From NCBI RefSeq assembly GCF_000429065.1, contig NZ_AUBD01000001.1, positions 248,001 through 312,000 on the forward strand: a DNA stretch of 64,000 nt. The letters run 5' to 3'. The number at the start of each line of letters is the position of its first letter. Position 1 is the first letter of the stretch. A model generated the notes under the pieces. That model had not been told where the DNA came from, searched no databases, and was given only the letters and a program-made list of their open reading frames with translations. The position numbers and the translations under genes were made by a program. Shown piece after piece: positions 19,399 to 28,701 of this stretch. The stretch comes from Silanimonas lenta DSM 16282 (lineage in GTDB: Bacteria; Pseudomonadota; Gammaproteobacteria; Xanthomonadales; Xanthomonadaceae).

Positions 19399-20585
19399 CG
19401 GTTCACCTCGGCCCACAGCGTGCTGCTCATGCCATAAAGGCGGATGAAGCCCTCGGCCTCGGCCACGCCCCAGTCGGCGGCCTGCGCATAGGTCGCGCCC
19501 TTGGCATTGAGAATGTGCGGCGACTGGATGGCCACCGCATCCACCCGGCCGCCCTCGGTGCGCAGGGTCACGGTGCCGTTGACCATGCGCTGCGAGGAGG
19601 CGAGGAAGGCCTCGAGATCGGTCTTCAGCGGGTCGTGGAAGAAGCCCTCGTAGACCAGCTCGGTCCACTTGCGGCCGATCTCCGGCTTGAAGCGGTTCTG
19701 CTGCTTGGTCAGCACGGCCTCCTCCAGCGCCCGGTGCGCGGTGAGCAGGGCCACGAGGCCCGGAGCCTCGTAGATGATCCGGCCCTTGAGTCCGATGGTC
19801 GTATCGCCGGTGTAGAGCCCCCGGCCCACGCCATAGGGCGCCAGCGCCGCATTGAGCCGGGCCAGGATCACATGGCCCGGCAGGGCCTCGCCGTTCAGCG
19901 AGACCGCCTCGCCCTTCTCGAAGCCCAGCGTCAGCGCCAATGGCGTGGTCGGCCACTCGCTGCGCGGCGCGCACCAGCCCCTGGCGCCCGGGCCCGGCGC
20001 TTCCCAGCGGTCGATCTCGCCGCCGCTCATGGTCACGCCCAGCAGGTTCTCATTGATCGTGTAGCTCTTCTGCTTGGCGCGCACGCCAAAGCCGCGGGCC
20101 TCCAGATACGCCTGCTCGTAAGCGCGAACCTCCTTGTGCTCCTTCTGGATCTCGCGGATCGGCGCCACGATCTCGTAATCGCCCAGCGCCTTGATCGCGA
20201 GATCGAAGCGCACCTGGTCATTGCCCATGCCGGTGCAACCATGCGCGATGGCCCGGGTGCCCAGCTCGGCGCAACGCTTCAGCGCCGCCTCGACGATCAG
20301 ATAACGGTCGGAGACCAGCAGCGGGTACTGGCCCTGATAGGGCTCGCCGGCCCAGATGAAGGGCTTGACGAAGCCGGCCCAGATGGCCGGACCGCCATCG
20401 ACGGTGACGTGACTCGCCACCTTCAGCTCGTGGGCGCGCGCCTCGATCCAGGCCTTCTCCTTGGCATCCACGCCGCCGGTATCGGCGAACACGGTATGCA
20501 CTTCCCAGCCGCGTTCCTGCAGGTAGGGCACACAGAAGCTGGTATCGAGGCCGCCGGAAAAGGCGAGGACGATTTTCTTGGTCAT
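19395..20585 (-). CDS. argG: argininosuccinate synthase
   Basis: A 396-residue ATP-dependent ligase joining citrulline and aspartate. The ATP-pyrophosphatase loop is [15 protein letters not shown], with [16 protein letters not shown] and PWR-like substrate loops after it. The start [14 protein letters not shown] is the family N-terminus; an upstream in-frame codon would add a low-complexity peptide from the pyrimidine-rich leader. It has 115 bp between it and argF', the only real gap in the arginine operon. Confidence 0.95.
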   Translation of the reverse strand: MTKKIVLAFSGGLDTSFCVPYLQERGWEVHTVFADTGGVDAKEKAWIEARAHELKVASHVTVDGGPAIWAGFVKPFIWAGEPYQGQYPLLVSDRYLIVEAALKRCAELGTRAIAHGCTGMGNDQVRFDLAIKALGDYEIVAPIREIQKEHKEVRAYEQAYLEARGFGVRAKQKSYTINENLLGVTMSGGEIDRWEAPGPGARGWCAPRSEWPTTPLALTLGFEKGEAVSLNGEALPGHVILARLNAALAPYGVGRGLYTGDTTIGLKGRIIYEAPGLVALLTAHRALEEAVLTKQQNRFKPEIGRKWTELVYEGFFHDPLKTDLEAFLASSQRMVNGTVTLRTEGGRVDAVAIQSPHILNAKGATYAQAADWGVAEAEGFIRLYGMSSTLWAEVNR

Positions 20586-20700
20586 GGGCGTGGGGAGGAA
20601 AAAGTGGAGAGGAGAGAGAAAAGAGGGGAAAGGAGAGAGTGAGGGGAGTGGGGGCACGTATCGCAGGCCGGCGGCCTACGCCGACGCCTGCCCCCGCGGA
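20586..20700 (-). other. argF'-argG spacer with pyrimidine-rich leader
   Basis: On the gene strand the 60 bases before argG are almost all C and T (CTCTCTCC-type repeats between 20590 and 20650). They are preceded by a GC-rich inverted repeat with outer arms GCAGGC and GCCTGC. This may set argG translation separately from argF'. No Shine-Dalgarno sequence of normal type is seen; the nearest purines are in GGAGGAAAAA-like text on the opposite strand only. Confidence 0.4.
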
Positions 20701-21711
20701 TCAGCCCCGCAAGAGACGGGCCATCACCGCTTTCTGCACGTGCAGTCGGTTCTCTGCCTCATCGATGGCGATGCAGTTCGGCGAATCCATCACCCCGTCG
20801 GTGGCCTTGACGTTGCGGCGCAACGGCAGGCAGTGCGAGAAGAGGCCTTTTCCGCCATCGCGGGTGAGCGCCATCTTCCGCTCATCGACGATGAAGTGCT
20901 TGTACTGGTCGCGCAGGGGTTTCTCCGCCTCCCAGTTACCGAAGAAAGGCAGGGCGCCCCAGCTCTTGGCATAGACCACGTCGGCATCCCGGTAGGCCGC
21001 GTCGATGTCATGCGAGACCGTGAGCGAACCGCCGCTCTCGGCCACGTTCTGCCTCGCCCAGTCCATGTAGCGCTCGTCGAGCAGGTACTGCTGGTTCGGG
21101 CACAGCAGGGTCACGTCCATGCCGAGCCGCGTGGCGATGGTGAGGGCCGAGTTGGCCACGGCGGTGTTCAGGGCCTTGGGGTGGTAGGTCCAGGTCAGCA
21201 CGTACTTGCGGCCGCGCAGGTCCTTGCCGAAGCGCTCGCGCAAGGCCAGGGCATGCGCCAGTTCCTGGCAGGGGTGGGTGATGGTCTCGAGGTTGATCAC
21301 CGGCACCGTGGCGTACTTCGCGAAGCCCATCAGCACCCGGTCCTGCCGGTCCACCGACCAGTCGACGAACTTCGGGAAGGCGCGCACGCCGATCAGGTCG
21401 ACGTAGCGGGAGAGCACCCGCGCCACCTCGGCGATGTGCTCCTCGGCCTCCCCGTCCATCACCGTGCCCAGCTCGAACTCGATCGGCCAGGCATCCTTGC
21501 CCGGCGCCAGCACCACGGCATGCCCCCCCAGCTGGCGGGCCCCGATCTCGAAGCTGGTGCGGGTGCGCAGCGAGGGGTTGAAGAACACCAGGGCGATGCT
21601 CTTGCCGGCCATCTGCTGGCCGAACTTCGAGGCCTTGAAGGCCGCGGCCTCGTCGAGCAGGGCATCGAGCTCGGCGCGGGACCAGTCCTGGGTGTTCAGG
21701 AAGTGCTTCAT
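20701..21711 (-). CDS. argF': N-acetylornithine carbamoyltransferase
   Basis: A 336-residue transcarbamylase acting on N-acetylornithine. The carbamoyl-phosphate loop reads FFNPSLRTRTSFE, with Leu-Arg where ordinary OTC has STRTR. HPCQELAHALALRE and HCLPLRRNVKATDGVM follow. The Lys of RRNVKATD is residue 302, the position known to be carboxylated in the Xanthomonas enzyme. The start MKHFLNTQDWSRAEL fits the family. It is the first structural gene of the arginine operon and lies 54 bp after a strong hairpin. Confidence 0.95.
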   Translation of the reverse strand: MKHFLNTQDWSRAELDALLDEAAAFKASKFGQQMAGKSIALVFFNPSLRTRTSFEIGARQLGGHAVVLAPGKDAWPIEFELGTVMDGEAEEHIAEVARVLSRYVDLIGVRAFPKFVDWSVDRQDRVLMGFAKYATVPVINLETITHPCQELAHALALRERFGKDLRGRKYVLTWTYHPKALNTAVANSALTIATRLGMDVTLLCPNQQYLLDERYMDWARQNVAESGGSLTVSHDIDAAYRDADVVYAKSWGALPFFGNWEAEKPLRDQYKHFIVDERKMALTRDGGKGLFSHCLPLRRNVKATDGVMDSPNCIAIDEAENRLHVQKAVMARLLRG

Positions 21712-21765
21712 CGGGTGGGGCTCCAGGGGTATCGGATCGAGGGGCAAGAATGCAGGAACGCAAAA

Positions 21766-21798
21766 CACCAACGCCCAGCACGAGGCTGGGCGTTGGTG
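21766..21798 (-). terminator. leader hairpin (possible attenuator) upstream of argF'
   Basis: A perfect 14-bp inverted repeat (arms CACCAACGCCCAGC and GCTGGGCGTTGGTG, 5-base loop) is followed on the argF' strand by TTTTGCG. It ends 54 bp before the argF' start codon and about 215 bp after the stop of the next gene upstream. It could be that gene's late terminator, but it sits inside the arginine leader. The 5' arm sequence CCCAGC can also pair with GCTGGG at the end of the leader ORF (21827-21832), which would compete with the terminator. Confidence 0.6.
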
Positions 21799-21823
21799 GT
21801 TTCAGGAAAACGAAACGGACCGG

Positions 21824-21928
21824 TTACCCAGCGGGAACGTGGGCTTCCGGTCGGCGCGCGCGCGAGGTCATGCCCGCGGCCATATAGGCCGAGGTCAGGA
21901 CGCCGGAGGCGGGCAGGAAAGTCGTCAT
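21824..21928 (-). CDS. possible arginine leader peptide
   Basis: A 34-codon ORF that ends 25 bp before the leader hairpin. It begins MTTFLPASGV and near its end reads TSRARRPEAH, with three arginine codons within four (CGC GCG CGC CGA). A short dyad (GACCGG/CCGGTC, 21818-21852) spans its last codons and stop. The arrangement resembles a ribosome-mediated attenuator. The weak points are the poor Shine-Dalgarno sequence and the modest number of Arg codons. Attenuation of arginine operons is not an established mechanism, so this is a hypothesis. Confidence 0.35.
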   Translation of the reverse strand: MTTFLPASGVLTSAYMAAGMTSRARRPEAHVPAG

Positions 21929-22012
21929 GGGGTCTAGGGTCGCAGAGCCGGGCCGCTCATGCAAGCGCCGGGAACCGGCCCGCGCCGGGACTGCCCGGGC
22001 GGGCACCCGGCA

Positions 22013-22567
22013 TCAGCGGTAGCCGATGCCCTCGTCCACCGGAGTGACGGACACCCGTACCCGCAGGCGGTCGCCCGGGTCGTAGGGCAGGCGCGACATG
22101 TAGGTCTTGCCCTGGTGCACGTATTCCACGTCGTAGGAGGCCACGCGGCGGGATTCGCGCTCGACCTCGACGATGCGGCAGCCGCCACGGCTCGCCGAGC
22201 CGTCATTGCGGTCGATATTGCGGCCGATGGCGCCGCCGACGATGGCGCCGGCCACGGTGGCGGCCTTGCGCCCGTCGCCCTTGCCCACCTGGTTGCCGAG
22301 GGCGGCGCCGGCGATCGCGCCGATCACCGTGCCGCCGGTGGGGTCGCCGCCATCACGCACGGGTTCGCCATCGCAGCGCTCTTCCGGCACCCGGGTGCGG
22401 ACGGTCTCGTAGACCGGATCGACGCGGGTGACCTGGGCGTAGGCATAGGTGACGTTCTCGGATCCGGAAGCGGCCACCGGAACCGCCTCGCCCCGGTACT
22501 GCGCCGGAACGGAGCCGGCGGCGGCGAGCGCGAGGAGGGCGAGGCCATGGATCGGGCGTCGGATCAT
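22013..22567 (-). CDS. glycine-zipper 2TM surface protein
   Basis: A 184-residue exported protein with a Sec signal (LALLALAAAGSVPAQYRG). The middle, about residues 80-115, is a double glycine zipper (GTVIGAIAGAALGNQVGKGDGRKAATVAGAIVG is the span), as in SlyB and YmgG-like outer-membrane proteins. The C-terminal part (VASYDVEYVHQGKTYMSRLPYDPGDRL) is the usual domain that follows in Xanthomonadales homologues. Two Cys, in ERCDGEP and GGCRIVE, may form a disulphide. The role is probably envelope integrity. Confidence 0.85.
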   Translation of the reverse strand: MIRRPIHGLALLALAAAGSVPAQYRGEAVPVAASGSENVTYAYAQVTRVDPVYETVRTRVPEERCDGEPVRDGGDPTGGTVIGAIAGAALGNQVGKGDGRKAATVAGAIVGGAIGRNIDRNDGSASRGGCRIVEVERESRRVASYDVEYVHQGKTYMSRLPYDPGDRLRVRVSVTPVDEGIGYR

Positions 22568-22660
22568 CGGAGGCTCCACGGGGATCGGATGGCCTCGATT
22601 GCAGCACCGGGCGCCTGAACCCCGGCCTAAGATTTCCGTTAAGCGCACCGGGTGCGTTGC

Positions 22661-22666
22661 TACACT
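22661..22666 (+). promoter_or_regulatory. -10 element of cysS promoter
   Basis: TACACT lies 31 bp before the cysS start. The -35 region is weak (GTTAAG at 17 bp spacing). Confidence 0.35.
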
Positions 22667-22696
22667 CCACGGCCTGTTCAGACAGGGGCCGCGCCC

Positions 22697-24109
22697 GTGC
22701 CGATCCGCCTTTTCAACAGCCTCTCGCGCCAGGTCGAGGAGTTCAAGCCCGCCCATCCGGACCGCGTGACCATGTACGTCTGCGGCCCCACGGTCTACCA
22801 CTACGCCCACATCGGCAATGCCCGCGGCCCGGTGGTGTTCGGCGTGCTGGCCGACCTGCTGCGGCGGCACTTCCCGAAGCTCGTCTATGCCCGGAACATC
22901 ACCGACATCGACGACAAGATCAACCAGTCGGCGCTGGAACAGGGCGTGCCGATCAGCGCCATCACCGAGAAGTACGCCCGGATCTACCGCGAGGACATGG
23001 GCGCCCTCGGGGTGAAGCTGCCGGATCTCGAGCCGCATGCCACCCACCACATCGCCGACATCATCGCGATGATCGAGCGCCTGATCGCCCGCGGCCATGC
23101 CTATGCCGCCGAAGGCCACGTGCTGTTCCAGGTCTCCACCTTCCCGCAGTACGGCGCCCTCTCCCGCCGCAGCCCGGACGAGATGCTGGCCGGGGCCCGG
23201 GTCGAAGTGGCGCCCTACAAGCGCGAGCCGGGCGATTTCGTGCTCTGGAAGCCCTCGCCGCCGGAACTGCCGGGCTGGGACTCGCCCTGGGGCCGCGGCC
23301 GGCCGGGCTGGCACATCGAATGCTCGGCGATGTGCCATGCCCATTTCGGCGACACCATCGACATCCATGCCGGCGGCGTGGACCTGCAGTTCCCGCACCA
23401 CGAGAACGAGATCGCCCAGAGTCAGTGTGCGAACGGCGCCACCTTCGCCCGCTGGTGGCTGCACAACGGCATGCTGACCTTCGATGGCAGCAAGATGTCG
23501 AAGTCGGTGGGCAACATCCGTACCGTGCACGAGCTGCTGCGCGAGTATCCGGCCGAGGCCCTGCGCTATGCCCTGCTCTCGGCGCACTACCGCCAGCCGC
23601 TGGACTGGTCGGCGGCGCTGATCGAGCAGAGCATCCACACCCTCGACCGGCTCTACGGCACCCTGCGTGACCTCGAGGCCATCGCCGCCGCCCCGGAACT
23701 GCCGGAGAGCGTAGAACTGGCGCTGGCCGACGACCTCAACACCCCGGCAGCACTCGCCGAGCTCTCGCGGCTGGCCGGCGAGGCCAGGGCCGCCCAGCGC
23801 GACTGGGCGCAGGCTCCGGAAGGCCTGGCCAGGGCCGAGGCCGCCGCCCGGGCGCGCACGGCCAAGGCCCGGCTGCTGGGCGCCGGCGCCGCCCTCGGCC
23901 TTCTGCAGCAGGCGCCGGCCGCCTGGTTCGGCCACGGCGCCGGGGACGGGGACGAGGCCCGGATCGAGGCCCTGGTGGCGGAACGCACGGCGGCGAAGCA
24001 GGCCCGCGATTTCGCCCGGGCCGATGCCATCCGCGCGGAACTCGCCGCGGCCGGCATCGTGCTCGAGGACACCCCGCAGGGCGTGCGCTGGTCGAGGAAG
24101 CGGGCATGA
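22697..24109 (+). CDS. cysS: cysteinyl-tRNA synthetase
   Basis: A 470-residue class I aminoacyl-tRNA synthetase. The motifs are [19 protein letters not shown] (HIGN and the first Zn Cys), [10 protein letters not shown] with [11 protein letters not shown] (Zn ligands), and the KMSKS loop. The start is GTG (protein begins [16 protein letters not shown]), preceded by AGGGG. An upstream ATG in frame would add an unconserved 15-residue leader. The gene overlaps sufE by 4 bp. Confidence 0.95.
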   Translation: MPIRLFNSLSRQVEEFKPAHPDRVTMYVCGPTVYHYAHIGNARGPVVFGVLADLLRRHFPKLVYARNITDIDDKINQSALEQGVPISAITEKYARIYREDMGALGVKLPDLEPHATHHIADIIAMIERLIARGHAYAAEGHVLFQVSTFPQYGALSRRSPDEMLAGARVEVAPYKREPGDFVLWKPSPPELPGWDSPWGRGRPGWHIECSAMCHAHFGDTIDIHAGGVDLQFPHHENEIAQSQCANGATFARWWLHNGMLTFDGSKMSKSVGNIRTVHELLREYPAEALRYALLSAHYRQPLDWSAALIEQSIHTLDRLYGTLRDLEAIAAAPELPESVELALADDLNTPAALAELSRLAGEARAAQRDWAQAPEGLARAEAAARARTAKARLLGAGAALGLLQQAPAAWFGHGAGDGDEARIEALVAERTAAKQARDFARADAIRAELAAAGIVLEDTPQGVRWSRKRA

Positions 24110-24573
24110 GCACGGATTGCCCGCCGATCCCCGCCTCGCCCTTCCCGATGGAGGCCTCGGCTGCCGAGGCCCAGGCCGCCATCGCCGAGGAGTTCGGCTT
24201 CTTTGGCGACTGGTCGGAGCGCTACCAGTACCTGATCGACCTCGGGCGCAAGCTGCCCGACCTGCCGGAGGCCTGGAAGACCGAGGAGCACCGCCTGCAG
24301 GGCTGCCAGTCCCGGGTCTGGATCGTGGCCCGCGGTGATGCGGCGCGGCTCGATTTCCATGCCATCAGCGATTCTGCGATCGTTTCCGGGCTGGTGTTCC
24401 TCGCCCTGCGCGTCTACTCGGGGCGCAGCGCCGCCGAGATCCTCGCCACCACGCCCGACTACATCGCTGCCATCGGGCTTTCCAGGCACCTCTCGCCCAC
24501 CCGCAGCAACGGGCTCGCCGCCCTGCTCGCCTTCATCCAGGACCAGGCCCGGCGGGCCATGGAGCCCACGTGA
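24106..24573 (+). CDS. sufE: SufE-family sulfur acceptor
   Basis: A 155-residue protein of the SufE/CsdE family that takes persulfide sulfur from a cysteine desulfurase. The acceptor Cys is residue 67 in [11 protein letters not shown], and the closing region [16 protein letters not shown] is typical. No sufS or csdA gene is next to it, so its partner is elsewhere. It overlaps cysS (ATGA) upstream and the next gene (GTGA) downstream. Confidence 0.93.
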   Translation: MSTDCPPIPASPFPMEASAAEAQAAIAEEFGFFGDWSERYQYLIDLGRKLPDLPEAWKTEEHRLQGCQSRVWIVARGDAARLDFHAISDSAIVSGLVFLALRVYSGRSAAEILATTPDYIAAIGLSRHLSPTRSNGLAALLAFIQDQARRAMEPT

Positions 24574-26402
24574 GCCCTTCCCAGAAACCCACCCTCCCGC
24601 GCCGCGCCCGGCTGCCGCTCACACTCGCCGCCCTGCTGCCGCTGGCCGGCCCCCTGCTCGCCGCGATACCGGAGGCCGCCGAGGGCACGCAGGCGGGCTT
24701 CGCCGCGCCGCCGCTCGAGGCCCTGCCCATGGAGGCCGGATCGCGGCTGCGGCCACTGGTGGAACGCTACCGCGCCGACCGCCGCACGCTCGAACACGTG
24801 CGGGCCCTGGCCGACGCCGCCAGCGATCCGCTCTTCGCCCCGCGCCGGAATGCCCTGCGCCACGCGCTGCTCATCTCCTGGCAGCGCACGCTCGAGGCTC
24901 TCCCCAGCGACGGGCTCTCGCAGGACGACCGCCTCGACCGCCTGCTGCTGCAACGCGACATCGCCCTCGCCCTCGAGGCCGAGACCTTCGAGCGCGAGCG
25001 CTTCGAGGCCATCCGCCCCCTGCTGCCCGGCTATGAGGCCCTCGTGGCCCTGCTCGAAGCGCGGCGCGACCTCCGACAGGCCGAGGGGCGCGCCGCCGCC
25101 GACACCCTCGAAGCGGCCCGCCTCCAGCTGGCCGAGGCCCATGCCGCCCTGTCGCAGGCCAAGACGCCGCCCTCGCCCACCCTCGCCCTGCGCGCCGCCC
25201 AGCATGCCGAGGCGCTGAAGCGCGCCCTGGCCGACTGGCAGGCCCACCAGGCCGGCTTCGACCCGGAGTTCGGCTGGTGGGTGGACGCGCCCTACAAGGC
25301 CCTGGACGAACAGCTCGGCAAGCACATCAGCCTGCTGCGCGAGACCCTGGGCGGCGGCAGCGGCGCCGAGGCCCTGAGCGCCGATCCGATCGGCGATGCG
25401 GCCATCGTCCGCGCCCTGCGCGCCGAGGGCATTCCCTACTCGCCCGCCGAGCTGATGGCCGCGGCCGAGCGCGAACTGGCCTGGTGCCGCGCCGAACTGG
25501 AGAAGGCGGCCCGCGAGATGGGCGCCCGCGACTGGCGCGAGGCCATCGAGCGGGTGAAGCAGGTGCAGCTGCCCCCCGGCGGCCAGCCCGCCCTGGTGGT
25601 GGAACTCGCCGACGAGGCGATGGCCTTCCTCGAGGCGCACGACCTCGTGAGCGTGCCGCCCGGCACCCGCCGCGGCTGGCGCATGAACATGCTCTCGCCG
25701 GAGTGGCAGCTGCAGGCGCCCTTCTTCCTCGGCGGCCGCGACGTCTGGGTGGCCTACCCGGCCGCCGGCATGCCGCACGAACGCAAGCTCAATGCCATCC
25801 GCGGCAACAACCGGCATTTCTCCCGGGCCGTAGTGCACCACGAACTCGTCCCCGGCCACCACCTGCAGTACTGGCATGCCCAGCGCCATGCCCGCCACCG
25901 CGAGGGCTTCGGCTCGCCGTTCTGGGACGAGGGCTGGGCGCTGTACTGGGAGCTCCGGCTCTACGATCTCGGCTTCGCCACAACACCCGAGGACCGCGTG
26001 GGCATGCTGTTCTGGCGCAGCCACCGCGCCGCCCGCATCCTCTTTTCGCTGGGAATCCAGTCTGGCCGCATGAGCCCGGAAGAGGCAGTGCGCCTGCTGG
26101 TGGAACGCGTGGGCCACGAGCCGGAGAACGCCCGCGCCGAGGTGCGCCGCTCGATCGCCGGCGACTATGGCCCGCTCTACCAGGTGGCCTATCTGGTGGG
26201 TGGCTGGCAGTTCCGTGCCCTGCACGAGGAACGGGTGCGGCAGGGCGGCTGGAGCGAGCGCGAGTTCCACGACCGCGTGCTGCGCGAGGGCTCGATGCCC
26301 ATCCACCTGCTGCGCGAGCGGCTGTTCGACCGGGTGGAAAACGAAGCGCCACGGCAGGCGTGGCGCTTCCTCGACTCGGCGGCGAACGCCAGCGCCCGCT
26401 GA
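24570..26402 (+). CDS. DUF885 family putative metallopeptidase
   Basis: A 610-residue protein with an N-terminal Sec signal (LPLTLAALLPLAGPLLAA), so it is probably periplasmic. The core shows VVHHELVPGHHLQYWHAQRH, a zinc-binding His-Glu-Val-x-Gly-His motif, and SPFWDEGWALYWELRL, which supplies the further acidic ligand. This is the DUF885 pattern, related in fold to carboxypeptidase Taq-like enzymes. The substrate is unknown. The start is GTG, chosen because GTGA overlaps the sufE stop. Confidence 0.88.
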   Translation: MSPSQKPTLPRRARLPLTLAALLPLAGPLLAAIPEAAEGTQAGFAAPPLEALPMEAGSRLRPLVERYRADRRTLEHVRALADAASDPLFAPRRNALRHALLISWQRTLEALPSDGLSQDDRLDRLLLQRDIALALEAETFERERFEAIRPLLPGYEALVALLEARRDLRQAEGRAAADTLEAARLQLAEAHAALSQAKTPPSPTLALRAAQHAEALKRALADWQAHQAGFDPEFGWWVDAPYKALDEQLGKHISLLRETLGGGSGAEALSADPIGDAAIVRALRAEGIPYSPAELMAAAERELAWCRAELEKAAREMGARDWREAIERVKQVQLPPGGQPALVVELADEAMAFLEAHDLVSVPPGTRRGWRMNMLSPEWQLQAPFFLGGRDVWVAYPAAGMPHERKLNAIRGNNRHFSRAVVHHELVPGHHLQYWHAQRHARHREGFGSPFWDEGWALYWELRLYDLGFATTPEDRVGMLFWRSHRAARILFSLGIQSGRMSPEEAVRLLVERVGHEPENARAEVRRSIAGDYGPLYQVAYLVGGWQFRALHEERVRQGGWSEREFHDRVLREGSMPIHLLRERLFDRVENEAPRQAWRFLDSAANASAR

Positions 26403-26422
26403 CGAGCGCCGGCCGGGGCGTT

Positions 26423-27406
26423 TCAGTCGCCCATCTGCCTTTGCATGTGCTCCCAGCGCTCCTGGGCATCCAGGGTGCGCTCGGCGGTGGGCCGGGCCTC
26501 GAGGCGTTCGAGGCCGATCGGCTCGCCGGTGTCCACGCAGTAGCCGTAGTCACCCTCCTCCAGCCGGCGCAGGGTGCTGTCGATCTTGTTGATCAGCTTG
26601 CGGTAGCGGTCGCGGGTGCGGAGCTCCAGCGCGTTCTCGGTCTCGCGGGTGGCACGCTCGGCCTCGTCGCCGACGTCGCGCACCTCGTCCTTGAGGTTCT
26701 CGATGGTCTGCTGCGACTCCTCCACCAGTTCCTGGCGCCAGGCCAGGAGCTTCTGGCGGAAGTATTCGAGCTGGTAGGGATTCATGTACTCCTCGGTCGG
26801 CGAGGGCTTGTAGCCGGCCGGGAGGGTGACGCGTTCGATCACGGGGGCGGGTCGCTTGGGTTCTTCGCGGGGCCGCTCCGGCTTGACGTAGCCGGCGCGG
26901 GCACCCGTGGCACGGGAGTCGGTGGAACGGGCCGGCGCCCTGGAGGGCGGCGACGTGGATTCGGGGGCCCGGACGAGCGGCGGCTTCGGCGCGGCGGCGG
27001 CCGGACTGCCTGCCGCTTCGGGCTTTGCCGGGGGCGCCTTGGGCGTGGCCGGTTTCGTGACCTTCGCGGCCGGCTTCGCCACAGGGGCCTTGGCAGGGCT
27101 GGCGGCGGGCTTCGCCGCCTTCTTCGCCACCGGCTTCGCAGCCTTCGCGGCCGGCTTCGCCGCGGGGGCCTTGCCGGGCCTGGCAGCGGGCTTCGCCGCC
27201 TTCTTCGCTGCCGGCTTCGCGGCCTTCGCGGCCGGCTTCGCCGCGGGCTTGGCGGCGGACTTGGCCGCGGCCTTCTTCACCGGGGCGGAGACCGCCTTCT
27301 TCACCGCGCGGGCCACCTTGCCTACGGCCTTCGCCACCTTGCCAACGGCACTGGCCTTCTTCGCCGGTGCCTTGGCGGCCTTCTTCGCGGGTTTCTTGGC
27401 AGCCAC
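26423..27406 (-). CDS. dksA: DksA-type RNA polymerase factor with long basic tail
   Basis: A 327-residue protein. Residues 1 to about 140 are a repetitive Lys/Ala/Pro tail of histone H1 character (PAKKAAK, KPAAK repeats). Residues about 205-320 are DksA: MNPYQLEYFRQKLLAWRQEL, the coiled coil with DEVRDVGDEAERATRE, and the globular end EEGDYGYCVDTGEPIGLERLEARPTAERT. Only one of the four zinc cysteines remains. Family knowledge places it in the RNA polymerase secondary channel, acting with ppGpp. The tail could add DNA or RNA affinity (inference). The start is GTG with AGAGGA upstream. Confidence 0.9.
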   Translation of the reverse strand: MAAKKPAKKAAKAPAKKASAVGKVAKAVGKVARAVKKAVSAPVKKAAAKSAAKPAAKPAAKAAKPAAKKAAKPAARPGKAPAAKPAAKAAKPVAKKAAKPAASPAKAPVAKPAAKVTKPATPKAPPAKPEAAGSPAAAAPKPPLVRAPESTSPPSRAPARSTDSRATGARAGYVKPERPREEPKRPAPVIERVTLPAGYKPSPTEEYMNPYQLEYFRQKLLAWRQELVEESQQTIENLKDEVRDVGDEAERATRETENALELRTRDRYRKLINKIDSTLRRLEEGDYGYCVDTGEPIGLERLEARPTAERTLDAQERWEHMQRQMGD

Positions 27407-27502
27407 GAGTGTCCTCTGGAGTCGTTGAGCCGTTCGGGCGGCGTGTTATAGCCTGTCGGCACCCGCGGGGCAACCCGCCTTCCGCCGCCCTCGCCCGCTT
27501 CC

Positions 27503-27712
27503 GTGCAACGCCTGATCCTCGCCAGCCTGCGTGGCTACAAGCGCTTCGTCAGCCCGCTGCTCGGCCAGCACTGCCGCTTCCACCCCAGCTGCTCGATGTA
27601 CATGTACGAGGCGGTGCAGAAGCACGGCACGCTGCACGGCGTGTGGCTGGGAACGAAGCGGCTGTGCCGCTGCCACCCGCTGCACCCGGGTGGCTACGAT
27701 CCGGTGCCCTGA
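27503..27712 (+). CDS. yidD: membrane protein insertion efficiency factor YidD
   Basis: A 69-residue YidD protein ([21 protein letters not shown], then [13 protein letters not shown] and [12 protein letters not shown]). It is an amphipathic peripheral membrane protein linked to YidC. It usually sits in rnpA-yidD-yidC; here it stands alone, divergent from dksA. The start is GTG and no good Shine-Dalgarno sequence is visible. Confidence 0.93.
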   Translation: MQRLILASLRGYKRFVSPLLGQHCRFHPSCSMYMYEAVQKHGTLHGVWLGTKRLCRCHPLHPGGYDPVP

Positions 27713-27718
27713 AAGGGC

Positions 27719-28672
27719 TCAGCCGCGCGGGCCGTAGCCGCCCTCGACACCCTTGACCGCCACCGCCACGGCGTCGTGCGGGTGCAGGCTCTCGAAGTGC
27801 GAGGCGCGGATCCAGAAATCGGTCACGCGCTCGTCGGCATTGAGTGCCGCCTGCATGCGCCGGGCGGCATCTTCGCAGAACATCAGGTTCTGGCCGTTGA
27901 GCCGGGCGAAGGCCTGCTCGTCCTCGCGCTTCACCGCCGTCTGCACCGGGGTCTTGAGCGCGCCCTCGATGGTGTCCACGAGATCGATCACCGGCAGTTC
28001 GGCGGCATGGGGCGAGAGCCGCACCTTCACGTCGGCATGGCTGCGCTGGCTGTGCGGGGTGGCGACGATGCCCTGCTCGGAACCGAGCCAGCGCAGCACC
28101 GCGTCCGGATCCAGCGGACGGTCGGTGCCGAAATCCTGGCGGAACTGTTCCTGGATGAGCTGGCGGGCCAGCGCTGCCGAGCAGGGGCAGGTGCTGGAAT
28201 AGGCCACGCGGACCCCGAGCTCGAGCTCGAAGCCCGTGCGGTCGAGGGTGGCGGCCACCGTCACCGGATAGGCTTTCCAGCCGGTGTTGTCGCTGATGAG
28301 GGCCTTGCGGCGCACGAGGTAGTCGAAGCGCAGCTCCACCATCGCCCGGTCCGAGAGCTCGGCATGCGAGTCGAGGAAGTCGCGCAGCAGGCGGCGCAGC
28401 GAGGCGGCGCTCAGGGGCTCGGCGCCAAGGTGGCGGTCGATGTGCAGGTACAGCCGCGACATGTGGATGCCACGCACATCGGGACGGTGCAGGTTGACGA
28501 AGGCATTGACGCGCGCCGCCGCCACGGTCTCGCCGCCTTCGGGCGAGGCGATGCGGACCGGCGCCTCGATCTCGCCCATGCCCACCCAGGCCAGCTGGCC
28601 GGCGGCGACGGGACGGGCTTCGTTGGCGATGTCCGGCATGATGCGGACGACGTTCTCGCGGGTGGGGGACAT
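27719..28672 (-). CDS. folE2: GTP cyclohydrolase FolE2
   Basis: A 317-residue type IB GTP cyclohydrolase I, making dihydroneopterin triphosphate for folate and pterins. Typical segments are GIHMSRLYLHID, the catalytic Cys region YSSTCPCSAALARQL and the His/Glu-bearing TPHSQRSHADVKV. FolE2 enzymes can use metals other than zinc and are often made under zinc limitation. No clear Zur box was seen; only an imperfect dyad around CCTAGG lies upstream. The gene is convergent with yidD. Confidence 0.93.
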   Translation of the reverse strand: MSPTRENVVRIMPDIANEARPVAAGQLAWVGMGEIEAPVRIASPEGGETVAAARVNAFVNLHRPDVRGIHMSRLYLHIDRHLGAEPLSAASLRRLLRDFLDSHAELSDRAMVELRFDYLVRRKALISDNTGWKAYPVTVAATLDRTGFELELGVRVAYSSTCPCSAALARQLIQEQFRQDFGTDRPLDPDAVLRWLGSEQGIVATPHSQRSHADVKVRLSPHAAELPVIDLVDTIEGALKTPVQTAVKREDEQAFARLNGQNLMFCEDAARRMQAALNADERVTDFWIRASHFESLHPHDAVAVAVKGVEGGYGPRG

Positions 28673-28701
28673 GGAAGGTCCTCGGGGGAGATGGCACCAC
28701 C

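Noticed and set aside
20701-21711. Ordinary ornithine carbamoyltransferase (argF)
   Set aside because: NPSLRTR instead of STRTR and the Lys302-bearing RRNVKATD motif fit the acetylornithine enzyme, and the neighbours belong to that pathway.
26907-27428. Plus-strand Ala/Gly/Phe-rich open frame opposite dksA
   Set aside because: It is the complement of the Lys/Ala/Pro repeat and has no independent support.
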